A stretch of DNA of 64,000 bases from Neobacillus jeddahensis (GCF_000612625.1 NZ_CCAS010000014.1:1-64000), one strand, 5' to 3'. Shown: positions 1-8,380, numbered from the stretch's first letter. The notes: generated by a model not told the origin, from the letters alone. Translations and numbers: made by a program.

Positions 1-172
1 ATGAAAGTTGATAAGCTCATTTGTTACGTTGGCTTAGTTTCAATGAAGAAACTAATAATTTATTGTTTGTTGACGTTTTTGTTTGTTTAGTTTTCAAAGA
101 ACAAATGTCTCAATCGCTCAAAAGCGACTTCCTTAATTTATCATATCCAACATTTAAAAGTCAATAACTTTT
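1..172 (-). promoter_or_regulatory. rRNA operon promoter and 16S leader (operon lies left of window)
   Basis: Read on the minus strand, the segment contains a TTGACT (160-165) and ATAAAT (137-142) pair with a 17-bp spacer. It is followed by the stretch TTGTTCTTTGAAAACT, which is typical of Bacillaceae rRNA leaders and spacers, and by an A/T-rich run ending in AACTTTCAT at position 1. In Bacillus this arrangement sits just before the 16S rRNA start. The rRNA genes themselves are outside the window, so this is an inference from the leader. Confidence 0.72.
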
Positions 173-508
173 TTTAATTTTTTTCAGTTACTGTTGCTCT
201 CTCGATGAGGACAAGAATTAATATACCATGGGTAATAAATGATTGCAATATAATTTTTAAAAGTTTTTTAGATTTATTTCGCCAATATCAGTGAAAGGTG
301 AAAGAATATGATCCTCATCAATCCTTTAAATTATTTTTCCTCTTCTTCTATTAGAGAATAAATACATATGATAAGTAATAGAATGGTTTTTGTATTTTAT
401 CTCACTTTCCTTCCAAACTCTAATCAGTGTAGAATCAAAGTAACGGTTTCCAATTGAATCATAATTACCCTATTAGTAACATGACAATAAAATTGGATGT
501 GAATAAAA
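173..508. other. Intergenic region, mostly featureless
   Basis: AT-rich spacer between the rRNA leader and the MgtC-like gene. The only candidate seen is a 17-codon ORF at 308-361 on the plus strand, preceded by GAAAGGTGAAAGAAT, which could be a leader peptide but has no recognisable sequence. No clear sigma-A promoter or terminator was found. Confidence 0.4.
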
Positions 509-1204
509 ATGAGCAATGTCGATATTGATATATTAATTAAGCTAGGCATTTCCGCAGTCTTTGGACTTATTATTGGTCTTGAACGTGAATTAAAAAGAAA
601 ACCAGTTGGACTTAAAACAAGTTTGGTCATATCTGTTGTTAGTTGCTTACTGACAATTGTATCGATACAATCGGCATATATGTTTCCAACCTCTGATGAT
701 GTAAAAATCACAATGGATCCGCTCCGACTTGCGGCTCAAATCGTTTCTGGAATCGGTTTTCTAGGTGCAGGGGTCATTTTAAGAAGAGGAAATGACAGTA
801 TCTCGGGATTAACCACTGCGGCAATGATTTGGGGAGCCGCCGGAATTGGAATTGCAGTTGGGGCTGGCTTTTATATTGAAGCTTTTGCCGGGGTCGCTCT
901 TCTTATTATTAGTGTTGAATTAGTCCCATTTTTAATGAAATTAGTTGGTCCAAAACAATTGCGAGAAAAAGAAATTACCCTGCAATTATTTATTAGAGAC
1001 CAAGCCCAAATTGAAACGGCCATCTCTTTTCTACTTGAAAAAAAGTATATTATTCGAAGGCTCCGAATTAAGGATTTAGATAATGGGGATCATTTAGTCC
1101 AAATATTAGTAGCCGTTGATTATCGCGAGAAGACGACGGAGGTATACGCTGCTGTTTCTGACTTAGAGGGCGTTCAAAAAGTTGAGATTGAAAGTATTGG
1201 CTAA
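509..1204 (+). CDS. MgtC/SapB family membrane protein
   Basis: This 231-residue protein matches the MgtC/SapB family. It has an N-terminal block of about five hydrophobic helices (residues 8-150) containing the family pattern GLIIGLERE (19-27) and the glycine-rich GIGFLGAGVILRRG stretch. A soluble ACT-like C-terminal part follows (about 155-231). MgtC proteins are linked to growth at low magnesium and to ATP synthase control in pathogens; in soil bacilli the role is unclear. The start follows a weak GGATGTG site. It stands alone, and no terminator is evident before the tRNA gene. Confidence 0.85.
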   Translation: MSNVDIDILIKLGISAVFGLIIGLERELKRKPVGLKTSLVISVVSCLLTIVSIQSAYMFPTSDDVKITMDPLRLAAQIVSGIGFLGAGVILRRGNDSISGLTTAAMIWGAAGIGIAVGAGFYIEAFAGVALLIISVELVPFLMKLVGPKQLREKEITLQLFIRDQAQIETAISFLLEKKYIIRRLRIKDLDNGDHLVQILVAVDYREKTTEVYAAVSDLEGVQKVEIESIG

Positions 1205-1298
1205 GTGAAAAGCGTATGGTTTCCGGCACTTAAATTTCTCAAAGTGGTATCTTATCCATTCTTTTTATAAAAATAGTCTAATTTTCAAAAATTTCTTC

Positions 1299-1327
1299 TT
1301 GCAAGATTCTTATAATGCAGATATAAT
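1299..1327 (+). promoter_or_regulatory. Sigma-A promoter for tRNA-Ala
   Basis: TTGCAA (1299-1304) and TATAAT (1322-1327) are separated by exactly 17 bp. The predicted start is about 15 bases before the mature tRNA. Confidence 0.6.
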
Positions 1328-1348
1328 TTCTTTTGTACCAATCAAATT

Positions 1349-1421
<73 letters not shown>

Positions 1422-1430
1422 TATTTAGAA

Positions 1431-1456
1431 AACCTTCGCATAGCGAGGGTTTTTTT
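1431..1456 (+). terminator. Rho-independent terminator after tRNA-Ala
   Basis: Inverted repeat AACCTTCGC/GCGAGGGTT with a 3-base loop, followed by seven T residues. Confidence 0.85.
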
Positions 1457-1518
1457 GTGCCTTTTATTTACTCAAATAGGAAAAAATAGTAATATTTTCC
1501 TATTTTTTCATTTCCCTC

Positions 1519-1548
1519 TTGCTTAGTTTATTCTATTATTACTATAAT
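1519..1548 (+). promoter_or_regulatory. Candidate sigma-A promoter for DUF485/symporter operon
   Basis: TTGCTT (1519-1524) and TATAAT (1543-1548) with an 18-bp spacer, about 190 bases before the first gene. The long leader holds no riboswitch that I recognise. Confidence 0.45.
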
Positions 1549-1740
1549 AAAATAAACTGTTTTAAGATTCAGAAAAATATAACAAGGAGGGATTTCTTCT
1601 ATCACTCATTTCTTTTCCTCTTTTACCCACATCCTGCCGTAACTTTAGTTTTTCTACACCCTATGACCATCAGTCATGTCACTTCTTTTTCAACATATGT
1701 GTTAAACATAAGTTTTGTTTACTGAGAGGGGGAGCTTCCA

Positions 1741-2064
1741 TTGGAGGCACGAAAAACAAAAACCAATTCTGAAAGCGATTACACATCAATTGTTCATTCA
1801 CCAGCATTTCAAACATTACTCTCTGAAAAGAAAAAATTTATTATCCCAACTACTATTTTCTTTTTTTGCTTTTATTTTGCATTACCCATCTTAACATCCT
1901 ATTCAACAATCTTAAATCATAAATTTATTGGCAGCATTACCTGGGCATGGGTATTTGCCTTCTTGCAATTCATCATGACTTGGGTCTTATGCATGCTCTA
2001 TTCAAAAAAAGCAGCTAAATTTGATGAATTAGCAAATCAAGTTCAAGAGGGAGGAAAGGACTGA
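1741..2064 (+). CDS. DUF485 small membrane protein (YwcB-like)
   Basis: A 107-residue protein with two hydrophobic helices (about 39-60 and 69-89), typical of the DUF485 family, which is nearly always encoded next to acetate/solute-sodium symporters. The start codon is TTG, backed by GAGGGGGAG seven bases upstream. Its TGA stop overlaps the ATG of the symporter by one base, so the two are translationally coupled. It probably assists or stabilises the transporter; its exact role is unknown. Confidence 0.85.
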   Translation: MEARKTKTNSESDYTSIVHSPAFQTLLSEKKKFIIPTTIFFFCFYFALPILTSYSTILNHKFIGSITWAWVFAFLQFIMTWVLCMLYSKKAAKFDELANQVQEGGKD

Positions 2065-3602
2065 TGAATACTCCTGCTTTTATTATGTTTCTAGGAATCG
2101 TATTTGTAACGTTAATCATTACCTATTACGCTTCTAAAAAAACAAAAAATGCAAGTGAATTTTATACTGCGGGCGGCGGATTGACAGGCTGGCAAAATGG
2201 CATGGCGATTGCTGGAGATTATATGTCAGCAGCTTCCTTCCTAGGAATCGCCGGCGCCGTTGCCTTAACAGGCTTTGATGGATTTTTTTATAGTATTGGT
2301 TTTCTTGTCGCCTATCTTGTTGTTCTATATTTAGTGGCTGAACCCTTAAGGAACCTAGGTAAATACACATTTGCGGATATGATTGCCTCCCGTTTTGACG
2401 CCAAGAAAATACGTGGATTTGCAGCAATGAATACCGTAGCAATCTCGATATTTTATATGATTGCACAGCTTGTTGGTGCAGGTGCACTTATTAAATTATT
2501 ATTAGGCATAGAATATACCACTTCTGTGTTAATCGTCGGGGTCTTAATGACCGTTTATGTTATTTTTGGTGGAATGCATGCAACTAGTTGGGTCCAAATT
2601 ATTAAAGCCATCCTACTAATGGGTGGTACTTTATTAATCTCAATCATGGTGTTCGCTAAGTTTAATTGGAGTATTACCGATATGTTCGCTCAGATGAAAA
2701 CTGCAACGCCGTTAAAGGAATCCTTCTTGAATCCAGGGGTAAAATATAAAGTCGGCCTTGATACGATTTCATTAAATATGGGGCTTGTACTAGGAACAGC
2801 GGGATTACCCCACATTCTTGTCCGCTTCTTTACCGTAAAGGATGCGAAAACAGCTCGTTCTTCTGTTGTATATGCGACCTGGATCATTGGAATCTTTTAT
2901 GTTATGACCATTTTCCTCGGCTTTGGTGCCGCAGCTTTTGTAGGTAACTCTGACATTGTAGCTGCAAACCCTGCTGGTAATATGGCAGCACCACTATTAG
3001 CACAGGCCCTTGGCGGCAATATGTTATTTGCGTTCATTTCTGCTGTAGCATTTGCTACCATTCTAGCGGTTGTCGCGGGACTTGTTCTCACTTCAGCATC
3101 TGCGGTTGCTCATGATTTTTATAATGAGATTCTTTGTAAAGGGCAGGCAACAGAGAAACAGCAGGTCAATATGGCACGCTGGGCATCCGTAGGTGTTTCT
3201 GTTGTCTCTATTATATTGGCATTAGGTGCACAAACCTTAAATGTCGCTTTTCTTGTATCACTTGCCTTTGCTGTTGCCGCCAGCGCTAACCTACCTGTTA
3301 TTATTTACACTATTTACTGGAAACGATTTAATACATCAGGTGCGATTTGGGCAATGGTGGTAGGACTCATTTCAGCGATTGGTTTAGTTATCATTAGTCC
3401 AAATGTTTTCAGTCCTGAAGCCGGAAAAGCTATTTTTGTTGGCAATCCTATTTTCCCATACACAACACCTGGGATTGTTTCTATCCCACTCGGATTTATA
3501 GCCGGTTATCTAGGAACCATCTTTTCAAATCAAAAAGCTGATGTGAAGAGATATGAAGAAGTACTTGTAAAATCCAATACTGGTATTGGAATAAAAGGAT
3601 AA
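2064..3602 (+). CDS. Cation acetate (solute:sodium) symporter, ActP/YwcA-like
   Basis: A 512-residue member of the solute:sodium symporter family with about 13 membrane helices. The N-terminus carries the family signature SEFYTAGGGLTGWQNGMAIA (about 30-49) and the GDYMSAASFLG sodium-site region. Together with the upstream DUF485 gene it matches the ywcB-ywcA arrangement of B. subtilis and yjcH-actP of E. coli, which import acetate and related short monocarboxylates with sodium. The exact substrate cannot be told from sequence. The TAA stop coincides with the left end of a dispersed repeat. Confidence 0.88.
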   Translation: MNTPAFIMFLGIVFVTLIITYYASKKTKNASEFYTAGGGLTGWQNGMAIAGDYMSAASFLGIAGAVALTGFDGFFYSIGFLVAYLVVLYLVAEPLRNLGKYTFADMIASRFDAKKIRGFAAMNTVAISIFYMIAQLVGAGALIKLLLGIEYTTSVLIVGVLMTVYVIFGGMHATSWVQIIKAILLMGGTLLISIMVFAKFNWSITDMFAQMKTATPLKESFLNPGVKYKVGLDTISLNMGLVLGTAGLPHILVRFFTVKDAKTARSSVVYATWIIGIFYVMTIFLGFGAAAFVGNSDIVAANPAGNMAAPLLAQALGGNMLFAFISAVAFATILAVVAGLVLTSASAVAHDFYNEILCKGQATEKQQVNMARWASVGVSVVSIILALGAQTLNVAFLVSLAFAVAASANLPVIIYTIYWKRFNTSGAIWAMVVGLISAIGLVIISPNVFSPEAGKAIFVGNPIFPYTTPGIVSIPLGFIAGYLGTIFSNQKADVKRYEEVLVKSNTGIGIKG

Positions 3603-3757
3603 TAAGAAAAGCGCAAGGCGCCCGTAATCGTCGACAAGCACAAGACGAGCCGGCGGGAAGGTTGTTCTTTAACCTTCTCGACGGATTGGCTTGTGACCTC
3701 GAGCCGATGGCGCCTGGAGCTGGACAATTCTCAAAGTCAAAATTTATACTTTCTTAT
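3602..3757. repeat. Dispersed structured repeat, copy 1 (MITE-like)
   Basis: This ~156-bp element recurs at 60386-60542 with high identity. The ends form a short inverted repeat (ATAAGAAA at the left, TTTCTTAT at the right). The interior is much more GC-rich than its surroundings and folds: AGGCGCC pairs with GGCGCCT, ACAAGC with GCTTGT, and the central hairpin 3650-3684 has the stem AAGGTT/AACCTT. Differences between copies fall mainly in paired positions and preserve pairing. There is no ORF. It sits between the symporter stop and a terminator. Confidence 0.8.
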
Positions 3758-3765
3758 CTTTTAAA

Positions 3766-3794
3766 AAAGGGACTGAAATCATTTCAGTCCCTTT
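3766..3794. terminator. Bidirectional terminator
   Basis: Near-perfect palindrome AAAGGGACTGAAAT/ATTTCAGTCCCTTT with an A-run on the left and T-rich sequence on the right. It serves the convergent symporter and helicase genes. Confidence 0.8.
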
Positions 3795-3806
3795 CCTATG
3801 CGCCGT

Positions 3807-5051
3807 TTACTTTCTTCTTCTAGATCCAGCTGATTTGAATTTATCCCCACTTCTTTTCGGATGGAAGCTTGAAGAACTTGAATTCGCTTGTTTTCCCTTG
3901 AATGATTGGTTCTGTCTTCCTCGATCTTCCCTTTCAGAGGCACCAAGGTTTTGCTTTTGGATGGTGATGTTTAATTCCTTTTCAATTGACTCAAGTGTTG
4001 GTCGATCGTCTGTGGAGTAAAAGGTCAAAGCCAAACCCGTCATACCAGCCCTACCTGTTCGTCCAATTCGATGGATGTAGCTTTCTGCATCTTGAGGGAT
4101 ATCATAGTTAAATACATGAGTGACACCTTCTACATCAAGCCCCCTTGCCGCCACATCCGTTGCAATCAACAATTGAATCTCAGCATCCCTAAACCGCTTC
4201 ATTACCTGTTCTCGTTTAGCTTGGGACAAGTCCCCATGTAACTCATCACAGGCAAATTTTTGAGCCTTCAGAGCATCATAAAGCTTGCTTACTCTTCTTT
4301 TAGTCCTACAAAAAATAACAGCTAAAAATGGTCGATATGTTTCAACCAATTCAATGAGGTTGGCTTGTTTTGCCCGATCAGTAGTATGAAAGGCAATTTG
4401 TTTCACATTGTCTGCAGGTCCTTGTGTTTTTTCGACCTGAATGTATTCTGGTGAATCCATATGTTTCTTAGCTAATTTTCGTATTTCTGGTGGCATCGTT
4501 GCTGAGAACAACATGGTTTGTCGCGTTACCGGCGTTTCCCTGATAATAGTCTCTACTTCACCCAAAAAGCCAATATGGAGCATTTGATCGGCTTCATCCA
4601 GAACAAGGAATGATATTTCTGATAAGCGAACCGTTTCTCTCCTAATATGATCTAACAGTCTGCCGGGCGTCCCGACCACTATTTGAGGATTCCTTTTTAA
4701 TTTTTTCAATTGCTTCGCTACATCTTGTCCTCCGTAAACGGCTAAAACCGCAACACCTTCCATATCTGCAGTCAGTTTTTCGACTTCATCAGTGATTTGC
4801 AAAGCAAGTTCTCTCGTTGGAGTGACAATCAACGCTTGAACATGTGTAGCTTCCCGATTGATTTTTTCAAGAATTGGCAGGATAAAGGCAAATGTTTTTC
4901 CTGTACCTGTTTGTGCTTGGGCAATAATATCATTCCCCTCCATAACAAATGGAATAGCTTGTTCTTGAATCGGGGTTGGTACGGCAACACCATAGCCCCG
5001 TAATGTATCTACAATTGTTTCCGAAATACCTAATGATAAAAAGTCTGCCAA
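3807..5051 (-). CDS. DEAD-box ATP-dependent RNA helicase
   Basis: This 414-residue protein has all the DEAD-box motifs in order. It has a Q motif near 25-30, AQTGTGKT (46-53, motif I), PTRELALQ (Ia), VGTPGRL (Ib), DEAD (II), SAT (III), and ARGLD and HRIGRTGR in the second RecA domain. A basic, serine-rich tail (about 365-414) probably binds RNA. It resembles CshA/CshB/YfmL-type helicases in RNA decay, ribosome assembly or cold growth, but I cannot assign a subgroup. The start codon is TTG behind AGGGGTATTTT. It is transcribed alone. Confidence 0.9.
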   Translation of the reverse strand: MADFLSLGISETIVDTLRGYGVAVPTPIQEQAIPFVMEGNDIIAQAQTGTGKTFAFILPILEKINREATHVQALIVTPTRELALQITDEVEKLTADMEGVAVLAVYGGQDVAKQLKKLKRNPQIVVGTPGRLLDHIRRETVRLSEISFLVLDEADQMLHIGFLGEVETIIRETPVTRQTMLFSATMPPEIRKLAKKHMDSPEYIQVEKTQGPADNVKQIAFHTTDRAKQANLIELVETYRPFLAVIFCRTKRRVSKLYDALKAQKFACDELHGDLSQAKREQVMKRFRDAEIQLLIATDVAARGLDVEGVTHVFNYDIPQDAESYIHRIGRTGRAGMTGLALTFYSTDDRPTLESIEKELNITIQKQNLGASEREDRGRQNQSFKGKQANSSSSSFHPKRSGDKFKSAGSRRRK

Positions 5052-5161
5052 AAAATACCCCTACTTTCTAAAAATCCTATCTACTAATATTGATGGTTTT
5101 TCATCACAATTGCAAATAACTTTTTTATCTTACTATTAGGGATAAAATACGGAAACAATTA

Positions 5162-5190
5162 TTGCCTTTTCTTTTTAAAAGCATTATAAT
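5162..5190 (+). promoter_or_regulatory. Sigma-A promoter of ydeN-like gene
   Basis: TTGCCT (5162-5167) and TATAAT (5185-5190) with a 17-bp spacer, about 50 bases before the ATG. Confidence 0.6.
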
Positions 5191-5243
5191 TTCTTTAATA
5201 CCAACTTATTCAATCGGAATAGTTAAATTAAAGGAGGGATTAT

Positions 5244-5819
5244 ATGAATGAACAAAGTTTTCTCATTGTCCATGGATTAGGTGGAAGTGGCACTGAACAT
5301 TGGCAAACTTGGCTGGCTGCAGAACTGAGAAAGAGGAACTACCATGTTTGTTATCCAACCTTCTCACAATTCGACTCCCCGAATAGGGACGTTTGGATGG
5401 AGGAATTAAATAGGGCAATACAAACTATCCCGGCAGATTCTCAACTTACTGTGATTACTCATAGTTTAGGATGTTTTCTTTGGTTGCATTATGCAGCAGC
5501 ACAAAACAAAAGGATTGCTCAACAAGTTATTCTCGTTGCTCCACCGTCCCCAACAAATGTTCTTACTGAAGCAAAATCCTTTTATCCTGTCCCACTGTTA
5601 GGTAAGCACCTTTCTAATAGTGCAGAAGATATCTTATTTATCCACTCCACTAATGATCCTTATTGCAATATGGAAGATGCGCAGCACTATTTAAATTTAG
5701 CTCATCGTTCATTTGTGTTACCAAATGCGGGACATATTAATACTGCATCAGGACACAGGGAATGGTCCTGGATGTTGGATTTATGCCTTACTGATGAAAA
5801 ATTAGCCGTAACTATATAA
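5244..5819 (+). CDS. RBBP9/YdeN family alpha/beta hydrolase
   Basis: A compact 191-residue serine hydrolase of the RBBP9/YdeN family. The oxyanion-side motif IVHGLGGSGTEHW is at 8-20, the nucleophile Ser74 in THSLG, the likely Asp138 in STNDP and the catalytic His164 in NAGHIN. Length matches the family (about 185-200). The start has AAAGGAGGGA eight bases upstream. It is monocistronic, followed directly by a hairpin terminator. The natural substrate is unknown. Confidence 0.87.
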   Translation: MNEQSFLIVHGLGGSGTEHWQTWLAAELRKRNYHVCYPTFSQFDSPNRDVWMEELNRAIQTIPADSQLTVITHSLGCFLWLHYAAAQNKRIAQQVILVAPPSPTNVLTEAKSFYPVPLLGKHLSNSAEDILFIHSTNDPYCNMEDAQHYLNLAHRSFVLPNAGHINTASGHREWSWMLDLCLTDEKLAVTI

Positions 5820-5823
5820 ACTG

Positions 5824-5857
5824 AGGGAGTGATGTTTAATCTATCACTCCCTTCTTT
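5824..5857. terminator. Bidirectional terminator
   Basis: AGGGAGTGAT (5824-5833) pairs with ATCACTCCCT (5843-5852), followed by a T-rich tract. It lies between the convergent ydeN-like and adhB genes. Confidence 0.8.
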
Positions 5858-5867
5858 TATCTATTCT

Positions 5868-7004
5868 TTATGGTTTTAAAATAACTTTAATACAATCTTC
5901 CATTTTCGTATCAAAGACTTCATAACCATGTTTAGCCTGATCCAATGGAAGCACATGTGTGATGATATCCCCAGGGTCTATCTTTCCTTGATTAATCTGA
6001 TCGTAAAGAAACGGCATGTACGGAATGACAGGGGCTTGTCCTGTCTTGATTTCGACATTTCGTTGAAAAATATCTCCGAGAGGAAATGCGTTATAGCGAC
6101 CACCATATACACCGGTTATTTGAATGGTTCCGCCCTTTCTGACAGCCTGACTCGCAATTACAATCGCTCCCATTGCCCCGCCATGTAATTTTAAACCAGA
6201 AGCAAGAAATTCAAGCGGTGTCCATTTTCCATCCATCCCAACAGCATCAATGACAATATCAGCCCCACCTTTAGTTATTTCCTTTAAATATTCCCCTGTA
6301 TTAGGATGTTGTTCAAAATTGATAATTTCTACCTTGTTTGTTCTTTCAGCATGCTTCAAGCGGTAATCTATATAATCAACCGCTATCACCCGTTTTGCTC
6401 CTTTTAGCCAAGCAAATTTTTGCGCCAATAATCCAATTGGACCACAACCTAGAATGATGACCGTATCACCTGGTTTCACCCCTGCATGATCAACACTCCA
6501 ATAAGCAGTTGGTGTAGCATCAGCCAGTAAGGCTAACTTTTCATCTTCTACTTCACAATTTTCCGGCACCTTAAATGGGGTGAAATTCCCATATGGGACC
6601 CGCAGGTATTCAGCCTGTCCCCCCGGAAAACCACCAGTTAATTCTGAATAACCAAAAAAGCCACCCATTTCTCCATGTGGATTGGAATTGTCGCACTGGC
6701 TTGTGAGATCATGGGTACAATACCAACAATGACCGCAACTTACGTTAAAGGGGATAATAACCCTATCCCCTTTTTTTAGTTTTGTCACTTCAGGACCCAC
6801 TTCTTCAACGACTCCCATCGGTTCATGGCCAATCACAAAATCTGTTGGGGTATTGGGAACCATGGCATGAATCAAATGCAAATCTGATCCACAAATAGCT
6901 GAAGAAGTAATTTTCACAATAATATCATCGGCTTTTTGTATTTCAGGATCTTTGACTTCCTTTACCTGAACGTTTTTTATACCTTGGTATGTAACAGCCT
7001 TCAT
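5868..7004 (-). CDS. adhB: Zinc-dependent alcohol dehydrogenase AdhB-like
   Basis: A 378-residue medium-chain dehydrogenase. Catalytic zinc ligands appear at Cys38, His60 and Glu61. The structural zinc site is Cys90, Cys93, Cys96 and Cys104, and the NAD(P) Rossmann motif is GCGPIG (186-191). The start at 7004 is preferred because AAGGAGG lies ten bases upstream; a longer frame to 7064 has no such site and would overlap the preceding gene. Length and neighbours match B. subtilis AdhB, which is flanked by CotF-like genes yraF/yraG and yraE/yraD. The pattern suggests expression during sporulation; the substrate is unknown. Confidence 0.88.
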   Translation of the reverse strand: MKAVTYQGIKNVQVKEVKDPEIQKADDIIVKITSSAICGSDLHLIHAMVPNTPTDFVIGHEPMGVVEEVGPEVTKLKKGDRVIIPFNVSCGHCWYCTHDLTSQCDNSNPHGEMGGFFGYSELTGGFPGGQAEYLRVPYGNFTPFKVPENCEVEDEKLALLADATPTAYWSVDHAGVKPGDTVIILGCGPIGLLAQKFAWLKGAKRVIAVDYIDYRLKHAERTNKVEIINFEQHPNTGEYLKEITKGGADIVIDAVGMDGKWTPLEFLASGLKLHGGAMGAIVIASQAVRKGGTIQITGVYGGRYNAFPLGDIFQRNVEIKTGQAPVIPYMPFLYDQINQGKIDPGDIITHVLPLDQAKHGYEVFDTKMEDCIKVILKP

Positions 7005-7020
7005 TCTAAAATGCCTCCTT

Positions 7021-7380
7021 CTATTTATTTGGTGTTGCAAACATGCCAAGGCGGTCAGTATCATTAGGAAAAAGATTTAACTTTGCAATCTGAACAGCCG
7101 TTTCTGCCGACTTCAAATCAATAGGAAATTGCTCATTAAAATTATGGGGATGCAGCCAGCCCTTTTTGATCATCAAGTCAGAAATTTCTGTGTGTAAATC
7201 AATTGCGGATTCCATTTGTTTGTGTAAAACTCGTCTCAGTTCGGGATTAGCTGTTTCAGTAATCGCAAAACCATAATTTCGAATTCCACTTTTAACCGAT
7301 AGTAAAAAGTCCATAGCAAACGCAGAATCAGCTAAATTGGGCATTCCTTCAGAGTTTCTCGGGTCTAAATAGTCCTCCAA
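7021..7380 (-). CDS. CotF-like spore coat protein (YraF-like)
   Basis: A Coat F domain protein of about 119-122 residues: a helical, ferritin-like pattern with ITETANPELRRVLHKQMESA and a following LHTEISDLMIKKGWLHP segment typical of CotF relatives. The start is ambiguous. TTG at 7380 has GAGGTG six bases upstream; GTG at 7389 adds three residues but has a poorer site. It sits between the YraG-like gene (stop at 7395) and adhB, in one leftward operon, with the adhB ribosome site touching its stop codon. Confidence 0.82.
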   Translation of the reverse strand: MEDYLDPRNSEGMPNLADSAFAMDFLLSVKSGIRNYGFAITETANPELRRVLHKQMESAIDLHTEISDLMIKKGWLHPHNFNEQFPIDLKSAETAVQIAKLNLFPNDTDRLGMFATPNK

Positions 7381-7394
7381 TTTTTTCACCTCAT

Positions 7395-7604
7395 TTATTG
7401 TAGTAGTTTACTTTTTTTATAAAGATCAACGAGTTCATTAATATCCATAATCGATTGTTGAACATCTTTTTCCATTAAGGCTTTTAATTCATTATCAAAG
7501 CAAATTCCTTGCATTAATTTTGAGCGAAGTAGGCAAATCGTTTTAAAGTTGAGGATTTCATGTGTTTCCATTGTTTCATGTAGGGCTAAGTATTCCTTAT
7601 CCAC
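7395..7604 (-). CDS. Small spore coat-associated protein (YraG-like)
   Basis: A 69-residue helical protein (LALHETMETHEILNFKTICL near residues 6-25) homologous to the 68-residue protein encoded divergently at 7742; both begin with the LGLHET/LALHET pattern of YraG/YraE. It starts at GTG, with GGAGGTG six bases upstream. It is the first gene of the leftward operon YraG-YraF-AdhB. It probably partners the CotF-like protein in the spore coat. Confidence 0.75.
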   Translation of the reverse strand: MDKEYLALHETMETHEILNFKTICLLRSKLMQGICFDNELKALMEKDVQQSIMDINELVDLYKKSKLLQ

Positions 7605-7741
7605 GAGTACACCTCCAGATTCTTAACATGTGTATTTTCTCCTACACCGATTACTATTTATACAAAGGCCCTGTGGTGAATAATCAGTCATGGACTTAGA
7701 AAGGATAAAGTGAAAAGAATGTTTAGGTTGGAGGGAACAAA

Positions 7742-7948
7742 ATGACGAAGTACTTAGGACTTCATGAGACCTTAGATCTACATGAGTTGGTATCATTTAA
7801 AAATCTATGCTTAACGAAAGCAACGACCATGAGTGGATTGGTTCAAGACGAAGCGCTAAAGGCTATTCTCTCTGAAGATGTTACGACCGGTACATTGCAC
7901 ATTCAGCAATTACAGGAGTTTCTGACAGATCGGAGGAATAATGGATGA
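7742..7948 (+). CDS. Small spore coat-associated protein (YraE-like)
   Basis: A 68-residue paralogue of the divergent 7395-7604 gene, sharing the LGLHETLDLHELVSFKNLCL pattern. Strong site TTGGAGG ahead of ATG. It overlaps the next gene by four bases. The two small proteins and the two CotF-like proteins form a mirrored pair across the 137-bp intergenic region, which suggests duplication of a two-gene module. Confidence 0.75.
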   Translation: MTKYLGLHETLDLHELVSFKNLCLTKATTMSGLVQDEALKAILSEDVTTGTLHIQQLQEFLTDRRNNG

Positions 7949-8244
7949 ATCAATTTATTCAAAACATGATGGGGATGGGTGGCATGACGGATCAGGTTAT
8001 AGCGACAGACTTTCTCGTTTCTGCCAAGGCTAGTGTAAAAAATTATGCTGTGGTGATTACGGAAACCGGTACCCCAGAGCTTAAAGCAGCTTTAAGGGCA
8101 CAATTAAACGACGCCATTGCCACCCACGAAAAAATTACCAACTATATGATTGCTAAAGGATTCTATCATCCTGATAATTTAAGTGCACAGTTAGAAGTTG
8201 ACTTAACTGCGTCAGACACTGCCCTTGACCTTGCTCAAGAGTAA
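7945..8244 (+). CDS. CotF-like spore coat protein (YraD-like)
   Basis: A 99-residue Coat F domain protein, the size of B. subtilis YraD. It contains DFLVSAKASVKNYAVVITET and the KITNYMIAKGFYHPDNL segment also found in the divergent YraF-like protein. CGGAGG lies seven bases before the ATG, inside the upstream gene, so translation is coupled. It is a likely forespore or mother-cell coat protein. Confidence 0.82.
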   Translation: MNQFIQNMMGMGGMTDQVIATDFLVSAKASVKNYAVVITETGTPELKAALRAQLNDAIATHEKITNYMIAKGFYHPDNLSAQLEVDLTASDTALDLAQE

Positions 8245-8276
8245 TAAGGGAGAAAGTGTGTTGGAGGTGGACGACT

Positions 8277-8363
8277 ATGTCTGAAAAATGCGTTTATTGT
8301 ACATCTCACATTGAGGAAAGACAGTTACACTATGTTCCATTAAAAAGTGAGAGGGCAGCATAA
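8277..8363 (+). CDS. 28-residue CxxC small protein, unknown
   Basis: A short ORF (MSEKCVYCTSHIEERQLHYV...) that begins 32 bases after the YraD-like gene with a good TTGGAGGTGG site. It has a single CxxC motif (Cys5, Cys8), suggesting half of a zinc site or a redox pair. Its last codons lie inside the left arm of the terminator hairpin, a common arrangement for the last gene of an operon. I do not recognise a family. Position implies expression with the coat genes. Confidence 0.5.
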   Translation: MSEKCVYCTSHIEERQLHYVPLKSERAA

Positions 8364-8380
8364 GCTGCTCTCTCACTTTA
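8345..8380. terminator. Bidirectional terminator
   Basis: AAGTGAGAG-G-GCAGC pairs with GCTGC-T-CTCTCACTT around the loop ATAA. It serves the coat operon (plus) and thrB (minus). Confidence 0.85.

Noticed and set aside
80-110. GTTCTTT-like motif in the rRNA leader as a SinR site
   Set aside because: It is part of the conserved rRNA leader string TGTTCTTTGAAAACT.
1519-1725. 68-residue ORF before the DUF485 gene
   Set aside because: Low-complexity hydrophobic/aromatic sequence with no ribosome site, in an AT-rich leader; it covers the candidate promoter.
2134-2487. 117-residue ORF opposite the symporter gene
   Set aside because: Shadow of a well-supported coding frame; no ribosome site or family match.
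3664-3670. GTTCTTT inside the dispersed repeat as a SinR site
   Set aside because: It lies in the loop of the repeat's central hairpin and is identical in both copies; explained by the repeat, not near a promoter.
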